64,000 nt of DNA, taken from the NCBI RefSeq assembly GCF_963678975.1, contig NC_089280.1:14583280-14647279 (forward strand), read 5' to 3'. The notes beneath the pieces were generated by a model that searched no databases, was not told the origin of the DNA, and saw only the letters and a program-made list of their open reading frames with translations. The stretch is from Dysidea avara (lineage: Eukaryota > Porifera > Demospongiae > Dictyoceratida > Dysideidae). This document shows positions 52,801 through 63,852 of the stretch, one piece after another. Within the stretch, counting starts at the first letter, position 1; every line of letters starts with the position of its first letter. The translations under genes and the position numbers were made by a program.

Positions 52801-55800
52801 GGATGGTTTCTTTGTTACTGAACTTTCTACAAGGCAACTTTTTCTAGCTGATCTCTCTACAAGGTGACTTCCTCTAGCTGATCTCTCTATAGGGTGACTT
52901 GTATCTAGCTGAACTATCTACAGGATGATCTGTTCACAGTTGAACTCTCTACAGGGTGATTTGTTTGTAGCTGAACTCTCTACAGGATGGTTTCTTTGTT
53001 ACTGAACTTTCTACAAGGCAACTTTTTCTAGCTAATCTCTCTACAAGGTGACTTCCTCTAGCTGATCTCTCTATAGGGTGACTTGTATCTAGCTGAACTA
53101 TCTACAGGATGATCTGTTCATAGTTGAACTCTCTACAGAGTGATTTTTTTTGTAGCTGAACTGTATATAGGGTGATTTGTTTGTACCTGAACTTTCTACA
53201 GGGTGATTTGTTTATAGCTGAATGCTCTGCAGGGTGATTTGTTTGTAGTTGATCTCTCTACAGGGTTTCTTTGCAGCTGAGTTCTCTACAGGGTGACTTC
53301 TTCTAGCTGAACTCTCTCTTGTTTCTAGCTGATCTCTCTACAGAGTAACTTGTTTGTATAGCTGAACTCTTTACAGAGTAGTATTTTGGTTGCTGAACTC
53401 TCTACATGGTGACTTGTTTGTAGTAAAATTCTTTACAGAGTGACTTGGTGGTAGCTGAATTCTCTACAGAGTGACTTATTTGTAGCTGAATTCTCTACAG
53501 AGTGACTTACTTGTAGCTGAACACTGTATAAACTATAAAGTGACTTGTCTGTAGCTGAACTCTCTTCAGGGTTACTTGTTTGCAGGTGATCTCTATAGGG
53601 TAACTTGTTTGTATAGATGAACTCTTTACAGGGTAGTTTCTTTGTAGCTGAACTCTCTCCACAGTGATTTGTTTGTAGCTGAATTCTCTAGAGAGTGTAG
53701 CCGAACTCTCTACAGGGTGCATGACTTGTTTATAGCTGAACTCTCTTCAGTGTGACTTGCAATGTTATAAATCACTACAGCGATATATTTGTAGCTGAAC
53801 TCTCTATAGGGTGACTTGCTTCTTGCTGAACTGTCTATAAGATTAACTGTTTGCAGCTGAACTCCCTACAGAATATGGTAATAGAATTCTATAATGGAGT
53901 AATTAAATTAGCTGAATGCTCTATTAGGGTGACTTGTTCTATTAGAGTATCTCGATCTCGCATTTGCTACACGGAGTTGGCTTTCGAATCATAACTCAGT
54001 GGTTTGTAATCCAATTCTTCTATACTACTGCAAGGACTTTCAATGAAGATTATTCCAGCTATACACCGATTTTCAGCTCATTGCTCTAAGCGGTTTGCCT
54101 AGTAGGCGTGAAAACTAATACTTTTTTATTCCTAAAAATCGATCGCGTAATTGTGACACAGGTTGGGTTTTGTGTCATATCTCCGTGGTCTTTATCTCGA
54201 TTCCTTTCAAACCACCAAAAGGCACTCCTACGATGGTTACTCCATCTACATAGCAATTTTCAACTCATTCCATGAAGCGGTTTATCCTGTAGGCATGACA
54301 ACAAATCGATCTTGTTTTACGTGAATAATCGGTCATAACTCCTGAATCATTCACCGGATTTGCACCAAATTTGATGCTAGGATTTGCCTTTGTGCTCCCC
54401 TTCTGTGTGCCAAATTTCAAGGCGATCGGAGTACGTGTTTGCGTTTTATAGCAATTTTTGCAAGTGTGCGAAAAGACGAAGAAGGAAAAAAAAAAACGAA
54501 ACTTTGGCCACTCGTATCTCAGAAATGGCTTGAGTGATTTCCTTCAAATTTGGAATGTAGACTCCCCTAGCTGGCGGGAAACTCTGCAGCAAATTTGGTT
54601 CCAATCGGATGAGGTATCACCGAGATACAAATGTGTGAAAATGACATTTTTTTTCTTCCTGTCAATATACTCACGGTGTGGCGCGCCGGCTTCTTGGGCT
54701 GCACGACACACTATCGTGTGTCTTGATGTAAAAATGTTTTTTGAAAATGTCTGTGTCCGTGTCCGACCATATCCGCCTTTTCCAACTACCCGTGAACCAA
54801 ACTATGTAAACAAGTTTGTTTGTGGTAATTTGTGCCTGAGGTTTGCTGAGCTACCATGGGTATTTGGTGCTTTTGTTGAGGTAAATGGCAGTTACTTTAA
54901 TACCAATGGCTTTAACATTAATACCGTGATACTTTTTATGGAAGGTATACGATTTGCTATTTTTCAATGCCACCCAGCACTAGTCACTACTACCAAGGGG
55001 TGTTCATTATAATGTGGATCAACAGCGTAGGGCTGCAATAGCTATTCCGTGTAGTGGGGAGTAGCTATGCTCTAAAAACCTTTTTATGTAATTGTGGTAA
55101 TGGTGACTTTTTGGCGCTGTACAGCGAATGGGACATGCTAGAAGTTTCTATTAATTAACTCCATGGTGCCGGCTTGATGGTGATTAATATGCGGCAAATC
55201 CGGGGCCAATTGGTGCTACTGTTCGGAAGTTAGCTGGATCACAGACAGACAGCATTTCAGCTTTGTGTAGTAGATTGTCTGAAAGTGAAGTATCCATTAC
55301 GCTTTGTTGTCAGCTATGTTCAACCCGTTACACAGCAGTACGAATCAAGAACTGTTTGAAAAACAACTCTGTAATCAAAGTAGCCACTGTGAAAAATACG
55401 AATGAATTCCATTACGAAAGGAAGCCATCACGTGCTACTGCCAAATTGACACTTTTCGCTGTCAGCAAAGACGAATGGGACACAAAGGAGGACACTGGTA
55501 AGTCCATGAAGAATGCATTGTACGTGCTGCGGTATGCCAAAAGGCACCTCTCGGGCCAAAGTGATGTTGAACAGTGAAAAAATCAAACCGTAGCTTTACG
55601 AGTTACGCTTGTCTGAAGGCATCAGTCAGTCAGTTACTCAGTCGGTCAATTAGTAGAAAATTTTGTTAAATAATGTTTTTTTAAAAGATCCCATAGCAAC
55701 CTGTTGAAAGCATTTTCGGGTTGATCTGAAAGCTTGTTTGGGCTTATGTAGTTTTGCCTAACCAATACTGCCTCATCATCATCTGGGAAAAGTGAGTTTT

Positions 55801-58800
55801 TTTTTGTGGGCCATACCTACTCCTTTGTGATCAGTACTATCATACTGTATGATGCTGCAATTTGATTCCCACAATGAAAAGCAAAAGTTTGTATAAGGTT
55901 ATAGATACAAAATATAACCTTTTATGTAATAGCTAATATAGGGAGATGGTGTAGTGTGTGAGCAGCGGCGGAGGAAGTAGTTGATATGAGGGGGGGCTCC
56001 GCTGAGCTGACCCAGACTTATTTCTATAGTTTGGTAAGGTGAGACCAAAAAAAAAAAAAAAAGGTCACAACCAACTGACAAGAGCTTTCCACCTCACCAG
56101 CTACCATTTCTAGCTGATAAACTACATAAAAATCCTTACATAGCTCGTTACACACTGACTAATTTATTAGAGTGACTGCTCTATTAGAGTATCTCGATCT
56201 TTATCACGACATTCTGAGGGGGGGCTAAGCCTCCCCTCAGCAGACCGAGGGGGGGCTTTAGCCCCCTAGCCCCCCCCTCCCCGCCGCCCATGTGTGTGAG
56301 TATGGTTAAGTATTCTATATACCGTAGAACTTGGAAACATGTTTAAGTGGCCATTAGTGACAGTAATCTGTAGCAACATTGCACATGTATACATATGTGC
56401 CAGGCCTGTAAGAAAACTGCTTAGCAGGATGTACAGCAGTTTTTTTGTTGTTGTTTTTTTTGTATGTAATCTTGTCTTTTGTGAATATACATGTGCAGAA
56501 TTAAAAACTGCCATGTGAGCTGCGTGATCACTGCAATGTTTTCTGGTGGGCCTTTTAATGGTGTACAATACTACTATGATGATTCTATAGTGAAGATGTT
56601 CCGCCCAGCTAGTATGATTTTTTGTTGTAATTTTGCCATTCTCTTTTATGCATGCGTATATAGACTTTTGAATTGTGTCATGATTGAATTCTGGGCTGAA
56701 GATCTTTGTAGAATCATTGTACATCATTAAAAGGCTCATCAGAAATGCATTACAGTGATCAAGCAACTCACAAGGTAATTTTAAATGCATGCACGCATAT
56801 CAAGAATACAAAATGCCGCCATACCAGAGAACATGACTGTGACAGACCTATAAATCAGTATGCCAACCTGTAGCAGTAGTCCTGTGTGACCATCCTGCCA
56901 CAGAAATTCTCCAACCCAGTATATCTATGATACAGTGCTGTAGCTGTGATGGGATACTGATATATGTGATTTTCATAGGCTTGTAGAAAGCCATTAACAG
57001 AAGTAAATTTTTTATAAGGTAGCTGAAACTTGAGCTCACACTGTATCACATTCAAATCTCGATATATAGGCAAACAGGATTATTGTACAGCTCACTACTT
57101 GCAATAGTGCATAAGAGTCCATAATATGGAATAGTGCCTTTTTGTTTATGTACACCATGTATGAAACCAAGATAGAGCATTGAGAAACCTGTTGTGCATT
57201 ATCACTGACAAATATTGCATTGTATTAAGATGTGTACACGTACAACAAGTTTTAGCCACACTAGGCTATTTCACATACTTAATGGTGCAATTAAAAACCA
57301 TTTTGGTAATGTTTTCCTTTCATGGTTTTTATACAGGTACTTTGGTGCTTGGCATTCCAGTTAGTGGGTTGATCATTCAAGCTAGGGAGAAGAATGGTGG
57401 TAGTACATATGGTTACTTCACATATGGTAGTCCTCCACTAAGTGCAATGCAGTGTCCTCATACTGAGGTTAGTATTAATTCACTGTGTCATATATTACTG
57501 TATTAGTGTATGTATGTGCACTGTTGGACCAAGGAACCCTATCCTTGTAGTAATTGTTCTGTTGTATTGCTATAGGACAGTTTGGTTGGTGAACAGTTGC
57601 TGGCAAAGCGTTACACTTTCACTTGGAAATCAAACACATTCACACTAGGAGATATTCAGTTTTGGTAAGTGTCTCGTATTTGGTATCTAATTGTGGTGTG
57701 GTTTGGGGCGAGCCTGAGCGAGCCCCACACTAGCGAGTCGCCCACGTAACTTTCGTCTCAGCGACCATGCCCAAAAAACTACAGAAGAAATCGGAAAGAG
57801 ACCCTGAAATAAACGGACTTACCGTGAAATAAACGGCGTAAATCACAGCACTTCCATATATGTTCGTCTCATCGACCATGCCACGGAGAAATATACGATG
57901 TAGATTACAGCACTTCCATATATGTTCGTCTCATCGACCATGTCACGGAGAAATATACGACGTAGATTACAGCACTTCCATATATGTTCGTCTCATCGAC
58001 CATGCCATGGAGAAATATACGACGTAGATTACAGCACTTCCATATATGTTCGTCTCATCGACCATGTCACGGAGAAATATACGACGTAGATTACAGCACT
58101 TCCATATATGTTCGTCTCATCGGCCATGTCACGGAGAAATATACGACGTAGATTACAGCACTTCCATATATGTTCGTCTCATCGACCATGTCACGGAGAA
58201 ATATACGAAGTAGATTACAGCACTTCCATATATGTTTGTCTCATCGGCCATGTCACGGAGAAATATACGACGTAGATTACAGCGTATGAAACACGTGTAT
58301 CAGCGCGTGAATATGAAAATCACCTAAGGTTGGCTAAATGAATACAGAAGAACGGCTTAGAAGAAGGAGACAGCTGTACAGATTGAGAAGGGACCGAGAA
58401 ACACCAGAAGAAGCTGAAGAAAGACGAAGGAGAAACAGAGAATACTCCAGAACAAGATATGCTCGGCAAAGGGACACAATCTTGCAGCAGAGAAGGCAGA
58501 ATTAGTATGTAAAATAATGAATCAGTCACACAACAATAACATTGATATGCATACTCCCATTAAATATGTTCAGGCTCGCCCCACGATGCTGTTTGCATCT
58601 GTCTAGTATAATTACTGTATGGTGTGATTGTGGTATCATACAGTATGATGGTACTGTATAATTAGGGATCATGACTGTTTGAGCTTTTCTGTCCAAAAAT
58701 ATCACCCTAAAACCAGCTTCATGGTGCCTTGGAAATATTGGTCAAGCCCTCAGTGCAATCAAAAACACATTCCCTTGTTTCACTACTTTTGATCCCTAAA

Positions 58801-61800
58801 CCTATCTTAAAATTCCTACTACTGTTGTAAATATGAACAATATGGTAAATAATCAATTCAAACTAGAGTTGCAACGATACAGTGTGTAGAGTCTGTAGAC
58901 ATATCAATATATTGCCTCACAATACAGCGATATATTGCACGATACAAAGTGGAGTCTAAACTATATATGGTCTATGTAGTTTTTTTAAGGGAAATAAGTG
59001 AGCATTTTTTTCTCTTTGAGAAACACTACATACTATTCAATTTAACCACAATGTACAATAATTTGATTGTCAGTCATGTTGAAAAGTCAATATATCAATA
59101 CAGTTTGACTTTGTATCGATACAGCAATATTGTCTTAAAATGATACAATATATTGATATATTGTACTTTGCGTGGGAGGATCAAAGCGATGCCGCGTATC
59201 GTATTGTCCATACAGTACTAATCAACTGCATAACTGTACTGTATGAGTCATACAGTACAGTTATGCAGCTAATTGGGCAAATACAGTACAGTTATGCAGA
59301 GAATTTATATATGGAATGTTATGTAAACAACACACTGTAAATCACTAAAACCAGCCAAACTAATCCTACGAGTTTGTTCAACGGCTAGAAATAAATGTAT
59401 AGACAATTACTGATCGTCTGATCACGAAGCTTTTTAAACACGACTCCACCAAGACAGCACGATTGATCACGTGCGTGACATTGTATATCTCTAAAACTAG
59501 CCAAACTAATCCTTTAGTTCGTTCTATGACTAGAAATAGATTATATGAACACTTACTGATATCCTGATCACCGAAAATCGCAGCAGTTTGAGTACTAGAG
59601 AAAATCGCTCCGAGTCAGACGACCAGGAAGTACAATATAAAAACCTACCTTTTGGGCACAAGCAAACTTTTTGGGAAAACTCAAATGAAAATTTCAACAC
59701 TTTCTTTTAAATTCATTTTTTTGCACATTTGGATAAAGCAACTATTAAACCTTCTTGCTGTGAAGTTTCACACCCATAGCTTCTTTTTCCTAGGAGATAT
59801 GGATGATTATATCAGACCATGTAGTAATTTCACATGCTTGGGATAACAATTAACTTACAAATTGGGTGATTTGTTCAGCTGCTGGAATGGCTAAAACTTA
59901 GTCTTAGACAATGACACATGGCATTTAATTGTAGAAAAGTACCAATACTACTTCATTAATCTATCAGAAATGTATGTTAAAGTATTTTAGATGGTAACAA
60001 TGGAATTATTGGTAAACAAAGTGATTTGTCACCATTTGTCACCCTTGATCACCCACAGAACTCAATACATTACCATAAAAGTTAGTTTGTAATGTACAGG
60101 ACAGAAAATTGGCCATATCTCAGGAATGCTTCAAGATATTAAGCTGAAATTTTAACATAAGATAGATGAGCACCTAGTACCTCATTTAAACTATAAAACA
60201 GAAAATTGACCAATGTGCCAAAAAGGTAGGTTTTCCAAGATCAGGTCACATATAACACTTAAAGCACCGCCTTGCTTGTGTGTACGAAAAATACAGTACT
60301 TGGGGGGTGTCTTGAGGTAAATACAGCACTCGACACACACCCTCGTACTGTATTTTCCGTACACACACGCGGCAGTGCTTTAACTCTAACATATTGTTGC
60401 ATCTAATTCAAACTGAAAATGAATGTCACTTTCTTCTCCATCCTGCAGGTTTGCAGTCCAAATGGAGGTGGATGGTAACTTCACTTGGTATGAAGGACCA
60501 TCTTACCGTGCTGCTACAGATTATGATGGTACAAATCATGTTCCTTGGGTCCTTTATTATACAATGTGTTTATAGGTACTAATGAACAGCCGTCTGGAGA
60601 ATCTACTACTCATGTATGTTGCATAATAAACTTGTGTGTGTATCATTCAGTGTGGTAGTACTGAATACTAGAGAACATAAAAGTTGCATTTTCCTGCCTA
60701 ATACTACATCTTTACCTTTCATGACGATATGACTGTATTGGCTAGACATAATCAAATGCCTTTAGTACTACTTAAATGTTTGCTTTTATCTTAATTTTCT
60801 ACTGACTGATGCTTTTAGAGAAGCTTAACTCAACAATGGCTAATGCTACAGGCCTGATTTACTGAAAATGTTTTCATAAAAGTGTGTGTGTCTGTGTGTA
60901 CATATCTACCTATCTATGTTTATCCGTACACACCCATGTGAGCAAAATCAGTAAATGGTAAAAGTAGCTTTTACATGTAAGAAGTAAAAGCGAAATGAAG
61001 TCTGTATTAACTTACGCAGTGGTAAACTTTGCTCTGAGGTGGTTTCTTTTCTTCTGCGGTCTGAAATACGGGTGTGGCGACTCTCTTTGTGAATTACCTT
61101 CCCTTTGGGTTTTACAGGCATTTAACAATTGAGAAACAGCAGTGTAGGCCTTGTAGACTACCAGGAATAGCCTATCCCTTTGGCTGGAAATGGGGCATAT
61201 CCCCAACGTACATGAACAAAAATGAAGAGCAGCTTTGAGGCTTTGTCGAGAGAATTTGTAGAAGATACTTCTGTGCATAATATGTTGTTAAAAGCGGTTT
61301 GTTTAACAAGCGCTTCCTTAGCAGTGCATAGCAACATAATTAAATAATTATGAAAATTTCATGAATTACGGAATTCGAGAATTACAATAAATTAATTATG
61401 CATTATTGCACAACATAGTAAAATAGTAATACATAGTTGGATGAGTTAGCTAGTGCATGGCGCCTGGTTTTTATAAGTAGCACAACATCAACTTGTTATG
61501 GTTAGTTTTGCTTTATTGGCCTGGCACATGCCTTTTGGCTCACGCCAGTTAGTACAATGTGCATTGAGGTGTCAATTTGTGAGTATAACACTGCAATGGT
61601 TTTGTGTATTTATTATCACTTCAGAGTAAAATTGTCTGTAATTTTTACATCACAACAGAAGTGGATTGATTGTGTTGCGTACTGTTGTGCAGAACACTGT
61701 ATAAAATGGCCAAATAATTGCATGCATTTTAATGTCATTATGAAGCATACCTCAGCTATGATTGGTAGCCATTAATTTTGTAATGCCCACTTGAAGAGGG

Positions 61801-63657
61801 TCTTCTAAAGAAATGCCTGCTGAGTGAGATTTCACTGTTATTCACTTGTAATTAGCAACACAATCATTCTGTCATATTTTCCTTTATTAGAAAATCTACT
61901 ACATAGTGGTTCCATGTTGCCTGTTTGCTGTCATGGCCATAATGGTGGTAGGGGGAATGATGACCTACTTTAAAGTGAAATATGGTACTGTATGCTGCTG
62001 CAGTGAATGGGTAAGTTTGACATCAATGTGTGTGACTGGATCTGTAAAATCCAATACAGTATGTTAAATAAATTCTTGGGTTGTTAATTCCATCCAAACA
62101 ACCAAAGGAACATGTAGCTTAATTTTCAGGATTTAATTAATCAGAACTTTTTTTTACAGTTACAGAGCTACAAAATAGAAAATAAACAGAAAACTGAATT
62201 CCTATATATAAATCAAATCACAGACACTCAATTAGACAGTGAACAGAAGAGGTTGGGTCACATGTCATCATGCAATCACATCAGTGTCTGAAAAAGTTTA
62301 ACCCCAACACTTCAATATCAGAAGCACCATGTTTGATTCACATTTAGTAGCAATAGTACATTGTAGGGCTACATGTATGATGAATGACAACCTACTCTGG
62401 ACTCACAAGTACAGTGTAGTTTCTGTAATGCTCAAGATCATTTTTACAACATTAGTGACTAAGTGCCTCTTCATATACTATAGCCCATTCATTACCATAA
62501 TTAAATGTTTTCTGGTACATGTGCAAACAAGAAATTAGAAACCGTACACAACTTTTTTTCAAGTAAACACATATTCATTGTATCAAACTGTGTATAGTTC
62601 AAGCTGTTGGGTTTTTGCAGATCCAGTCATGTAGTGTACTGAACAACCTGTTGTAATAACACACACTTTGTGTATCTTGTTATAGGGTACTCCAATACAG
62701 TACAGATACGCCCGCAAGTAAGTAATACATTCTGCTGTGGAAACATAGACTTAGTTTGTAAAGAATAACCATCCATATCTGTATTCTAGTTACTCAAATG
62801 GTCTAATAATTTATGCTGTAGACATGTACCCTGAGTGGTATAGTTATCTTCATTTTGTTTCTGTAGCCCCAACCGTGTGCATTGCATATTTGTATATGAT
62901 GCAGTATATGTAAGCAAGATCATCATCTCTTCATTTAAAACACTTGTATGCATAAGTGACTGCAGGGTTAAATTATACCTGCCAATTTATGGTGAACAGT
63001 TTACAGGGGTAAGTCAAATCCCAACTCTGTAGACCAGTAATGGAAGTTATGGCCATAAATTTATGCACCTGTAATTTTTATTTCCAGGTACAAATTGGTT
63101 CCTTCGCTCTTACTACCGTCTAAAGCCATCATTTCCAAACTATTCATCATAATGAACTAAATCTTTGGTAGCCCATTCTTTGGACACTGTAGATAATTGT
63201 AATTAGGACAATAAAAAGAACTTTGGAAATTGTGTAAACTATGCAGATGGGTTTTTGCTGAGATGGTCAATTTTGTTGCATATGATTTGTTTTCATGTGA
63301 CTGGATAGGTTGTGTAGTGAAGGCAGTTCCATGCATCGTTTGAGGCTATAGTTTTGGTATATAATGAGGGGAGTGTATAACTATGTAAACAGGGAAATTC
63401 AAACATGGCAGCTGTATGAATCGCCTTGTTATGAATATAGATTGTGTCCCTAGATATTGTCAATAATTTGTAACTTATTTGTTAGATATCGGATGAGGCC
63501 AAGGCCCAGCAGAAGGAATGATGTTGAACAGCCACCAACCTACGACAATGCCATTCAGGAAGAAAACAAGATTGCCCGTCAAAATGTTGCTCGATTTGAA
63601 GCAGCCAATGAAGAAGATTTGACTACCGATGATCGTGTTCCCCTGACAGGACCATAA
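46192..63657 (+). CDS. Reeler-domain single-pass membrane protein with PPxY tail
   Basis: Eight coding exons: 46192-46366, 57337-57467, 57576-57664, 60449-60528, 60576-60613, 61891-62010, 62686-62717, 63486-63657. All introns are GT..AG and the phases sum to 837 nt, 278 residues. Signal peptide 1-18 (MMLGSVLLVIGLASVVYS). The ectodomain, about 19-171, looks like a Reeler domain: SGLIIQAREKN, then YGYF, CPH near the middle, KRYTFTWKSN and GDIQFWFAVQMEVDGNFTWYEG. One transmembrane helix spans about 173-198, followed by a CCC palmitoylation-type motif at 206-208 and a basic stretch. PPTY at 238-241 is a PPxY motif of the type bound by WW domains of NEDD4-family ligases. The start could also be 46165, but an in-frame cag precedes the second Met pair and only the later Met gives a clean signal peptide. 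Intron 1 is 11 kb and intron 4 only 47 nt. Function is unknown; other Reeler proteins include Reelin, spondins and FRRS1-type reductases. Confidence 0.85.
46819..46915. repeat. (TG)n microsatellite with TTTTAGATGTG tail repeat
   Basis: About 31 TG dinucleotides (46819-46880) run into three copies of the 11-mer ttttagatgtg. The array is in intron 1 of the Reeler gene. Confidence 0.95.
47740..47766. repeat. (TTAA)n short tandem repeat
   Basis: Six copies of taat/ttaa in tandem within Reeler-gene intron 1. Confidence 0.85.
47988..48129. mobile_element. MITE, 142 bp, with about 42-bp TIRs and GC-rich core
   Basis: The left end gttagacaccaagaccaagg continues through aactaagcgatttagtaaccc. The right end is its near-exact complement, ending gtgtctaac. 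The core (gatggcccgaggctgtagcg onward) is much more GC-rich than its surroundings and has its own stem, agcgcagtaagggcgct. Related half-motifs (gtgactaagtgatttagtaa) lie at about 48461-48480. Confidence 0.85.
48507..48573. repeat. Hairpin, about 22-bp arms
   Basis: aagtgttatatccctactgt followed by gc, a loop of about 22 nt, then gcacagtagggatatagcac. The pairing is near perfect. It is probably a small MITE remnant. Confidence 0.8.
48580..48965. repeat. Dispersed repeat copy A (GGTTARTAGCC family)
   Basis: It starts ttgaccggttagtagccgcg and shares long stretches with copy B at 50075-50500: the ggttartagcc start; tagagcacgtatacaacact; acatgcacttatacatg; ggataagcgctatgac; and gatcgacaactgggtctgga. 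It is an uncharacterised repeat in intron 1 of the Reeler gene. Confidence 0.65.
49000..50060. other. Repeat-derived sequence shared with 54.7-55.4 kb
   Basis: tccgaccgtatccgcctttt at 49019 recurs with one change at about 54762. The block ctgctgtgtaacgggttgaa at about 49888 recurs inverted at about 55317 and directly, partly, at 50045. Short minus- and plus-strand ORFs in the two inverted copies share an LCSTRYTAV peptide. No intact gene is seen. Confidence 0.5.
50075..50500. repeat. Dispersed repeat copy B (GGTTARTAGCC family)
   Basis: It begins tgactggttaatagccacag and is a partner of copy A at 48580-48965. It differs by substitutions and small insertions and is immediately followed by the fold-back element at 50519-50836. 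Confidence 0.65.
50519..50836. mobile_element. Fold-back element, about 155-bp arms, 10-nt loop
   Basis: The left arm (ctaatcaaaaaacagccaag at 50521 onward) and the right arm (ending cttggctgttttttgattag at about 50834) are near-perfect complements over their length. The loop is aagaccaagc, at about 50682-50691. A and T runs in the arms differ slightly in length. Confidence 0.9.
51040..53890. repeat. Minisatellite, 31-bp unit, about 92 copies
   Basis: Consensus unit: tagctgaactctctacaggg followed by tgatttgtttg, 31 bp, with variants (cttcttc, atggtttct). Blocks of units are duplicated. An unusual unit with taactctcagagtctac occurs at 51301 and again at 52348, about 1047 bp apart, with matching neighbours. 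Another block is repeated at 52801 and 52985 (about six units). The array is more degenerate toward 53890, where it runs into the TCTATTAGAGTATCTCGATC motif. It sits in intron 1 of the Reeler gene. Confidence 0.95.
53891..55640. other. Repeat-derived sequence after the minisatellite
   Basis: It contains the dispersed TCTATTAGAGTATCTCGATC motif (53938-53959), then a stretch with repeated phrases about updating cgatcggagtacgtgttt-type sequence, and segments shared with 49.0-50.0 kb. Two plus-strand ORFs (184 and 104 codons, at 54458 and 55263) have no recognised domain and overlap the repeat copies. I regard them as mobile-element relics. Confidence 0.4.
55963..56292. mobile_element. hAT-like MITE, about 330 bp, 8-bp target duplication
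   Basis: tgtgtgag flanks both sides (55955-55962 and 56293-56300), an 8-bp duplication typical of hAT. The left end is cagcggcggaggaag. The right end (other strand) is gggcggcggggaggg, so the terminal CAG is mutated on that side. The interior has several agggggggct/agccccc runs and the motif ctctattagagtatctcgatc (56175-56197). Confidence 0.8.
57849..58284. repeat. Seven 62-bp tandem repeats
   Basis: Units start cacttccatatatgttcgtc at 57849, 57911, 57973, 58035, 58097, 58159 and 58221, exactly 62 bp apart, and differ at only a few positions (gaccatg/ggccatg, cgacgt/cgatgt/cgaagt). A degenerate half-unit (ttcgtctcagcgaccatg) lies at 57751-57768. The low divergence suggests recent amplification or homogenisation. 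Confidence 0.95.
58338..58505 (+). CDS. Short STPR-like arginine-rich ORF (55 residues)
   Basis: The ORF opens MNTEERLRRRRQLYRLRRDR, then contains RETPEEAEERRRRNREY. The spacing of the RLRRDRETPEE and RRRRNREYSRTR motifs matches the 23-residue arginine-rich STPR repeat, seen in large arrays in some Helitron-type and other mobile-element proteins. It is 55 codons and ends at TAG, so it is a fragment or very small protein. It lies inside the 57704-58583 element, 54 bp after the 62-bp array. A relic of the same sequence lies at about 4280-4340. Confidence 0.5.
   Translation: MNTEERLRRRRQLYRLRRDRETPEEAEERRRRNREYSRTRYARQRDTILQQRRQN
58862..59175. repeat. Degenerate element rich in ATATTG/CGATAC
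   Basis: Begins gagttgcaacgatacagtgt. The interior repeats atatcaatatattg and cgatacaa in both orientations. It ends near gatatattgtactttgcgtg. It is probably a decayed TIR element. A similar tatcac/cgataa-rich piece starts at about 63853. Confidence 0.45.
59226..59305. repeat. Perfect 20-bp inverted repeat plus a third copy
   Basis: ctgcataactgtactgtatg (59226-59245), a 3-nt spacer, then its exact complement (59249-59268). A further tacagtacagttatgcag copy occurs at about 59283-59300. It lies in Reeler-gene intron 3. Confidence 0.9.
60259..60383. mobile_element. MITE, about 125 bp
   Basis: The left arm ttaaagcaccgccttgcttg...gaaaaatacagtac and the right arm gtactgtattttccgtacac...gcagtgctttaa are inverted relatives, with an inner gtgt/acac pair. 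A relative lies at about 28394-28440 in ANKEF1 intron 8. Confidence 0.75.
60614..63485. other. Reeler-gene introns 5 to 7
   Basis: Non-coding apart from exons 61891-62010 and 62686-62717. About 61308-61385 is an inverted match to 3755-3826 (dispersed repeat). An 88-codon minus-strand ORF at 61012-61278 has no recognised domain and adjoins that repeat. Nothing else is supported. Confidence 0.5.
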
Positions 63658-63721
63658 ACTGGGTGGAACCCAGAGAGCAAACTTTACACAGTACCTTTGT
63701 ACTGTTGTTTTGTTTTGTTAA

Positions 63722-63727
63722 AATAAA
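63722..63727 (+). terminator. Poly(A) signal AATAAA of the Reeler gene
   Basis: AATAAA lies 64 bp after the Reeler-gene stop codon (63655-63657), followed by T-rich sequence. It is the expected position for a short 3' UTR. Confidence 0.75.
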
Positions 63728-63852
63728 TGTTTATTATTATTGTAATTGTATTATGTACTATTTTTGTAGTGAGATAGGATGTTGTATTTCAGATTCTTGT
63801 ATACCTTTAATTGGCTTATCATTTGCGAAGATAATTATCATTGTGAATTTTA

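Larger units (their letters stand above)
57704..58583. mobile_element. 880-bp TIR element with 62-bp array and STPR ORF
   Basis: Exact 14-bp inverted ends, tggggcgagcctga (57704-57717) and tcaggctcgcccca (58570-58583), enclose seven 62-bp tandem repeats and a short arginine-rich ORF. The left end also has a second inverted tggggc/gcccca pair. No clear target duplication is visible. It sits 40 bp after the exon-3 donor of the Reeler gene. Confidence 0.7.

Noticed and set aside
54458..55012. A 184-residue plus-strand ORF
   Set aside because: It lies in sequence shared with another repeat copy at 49.0 kb, shows no domain, and has low-complexity lysine and phenylalanine runs.
56266..56790. A 174-residue minus-strand ORF
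   Set aside because: It overlaps the G/C-run end of a hAT-like MITE, has no domain and reads across a known insertion boundary.
57704..57737. Helitron 3' end (hairpin followed by CTAG)
   Set aside because: The stem is only about 5-6 bp. The exact 14-bp inverted copy at 58570-58583 fits a TIR element better.
57849..58284. Regular 62-bp repeats resembling a CRISPR array
   Set aside because: Units are contiguous and near-identical over their full length, with no unique spacers, and the window is eukaryotic.
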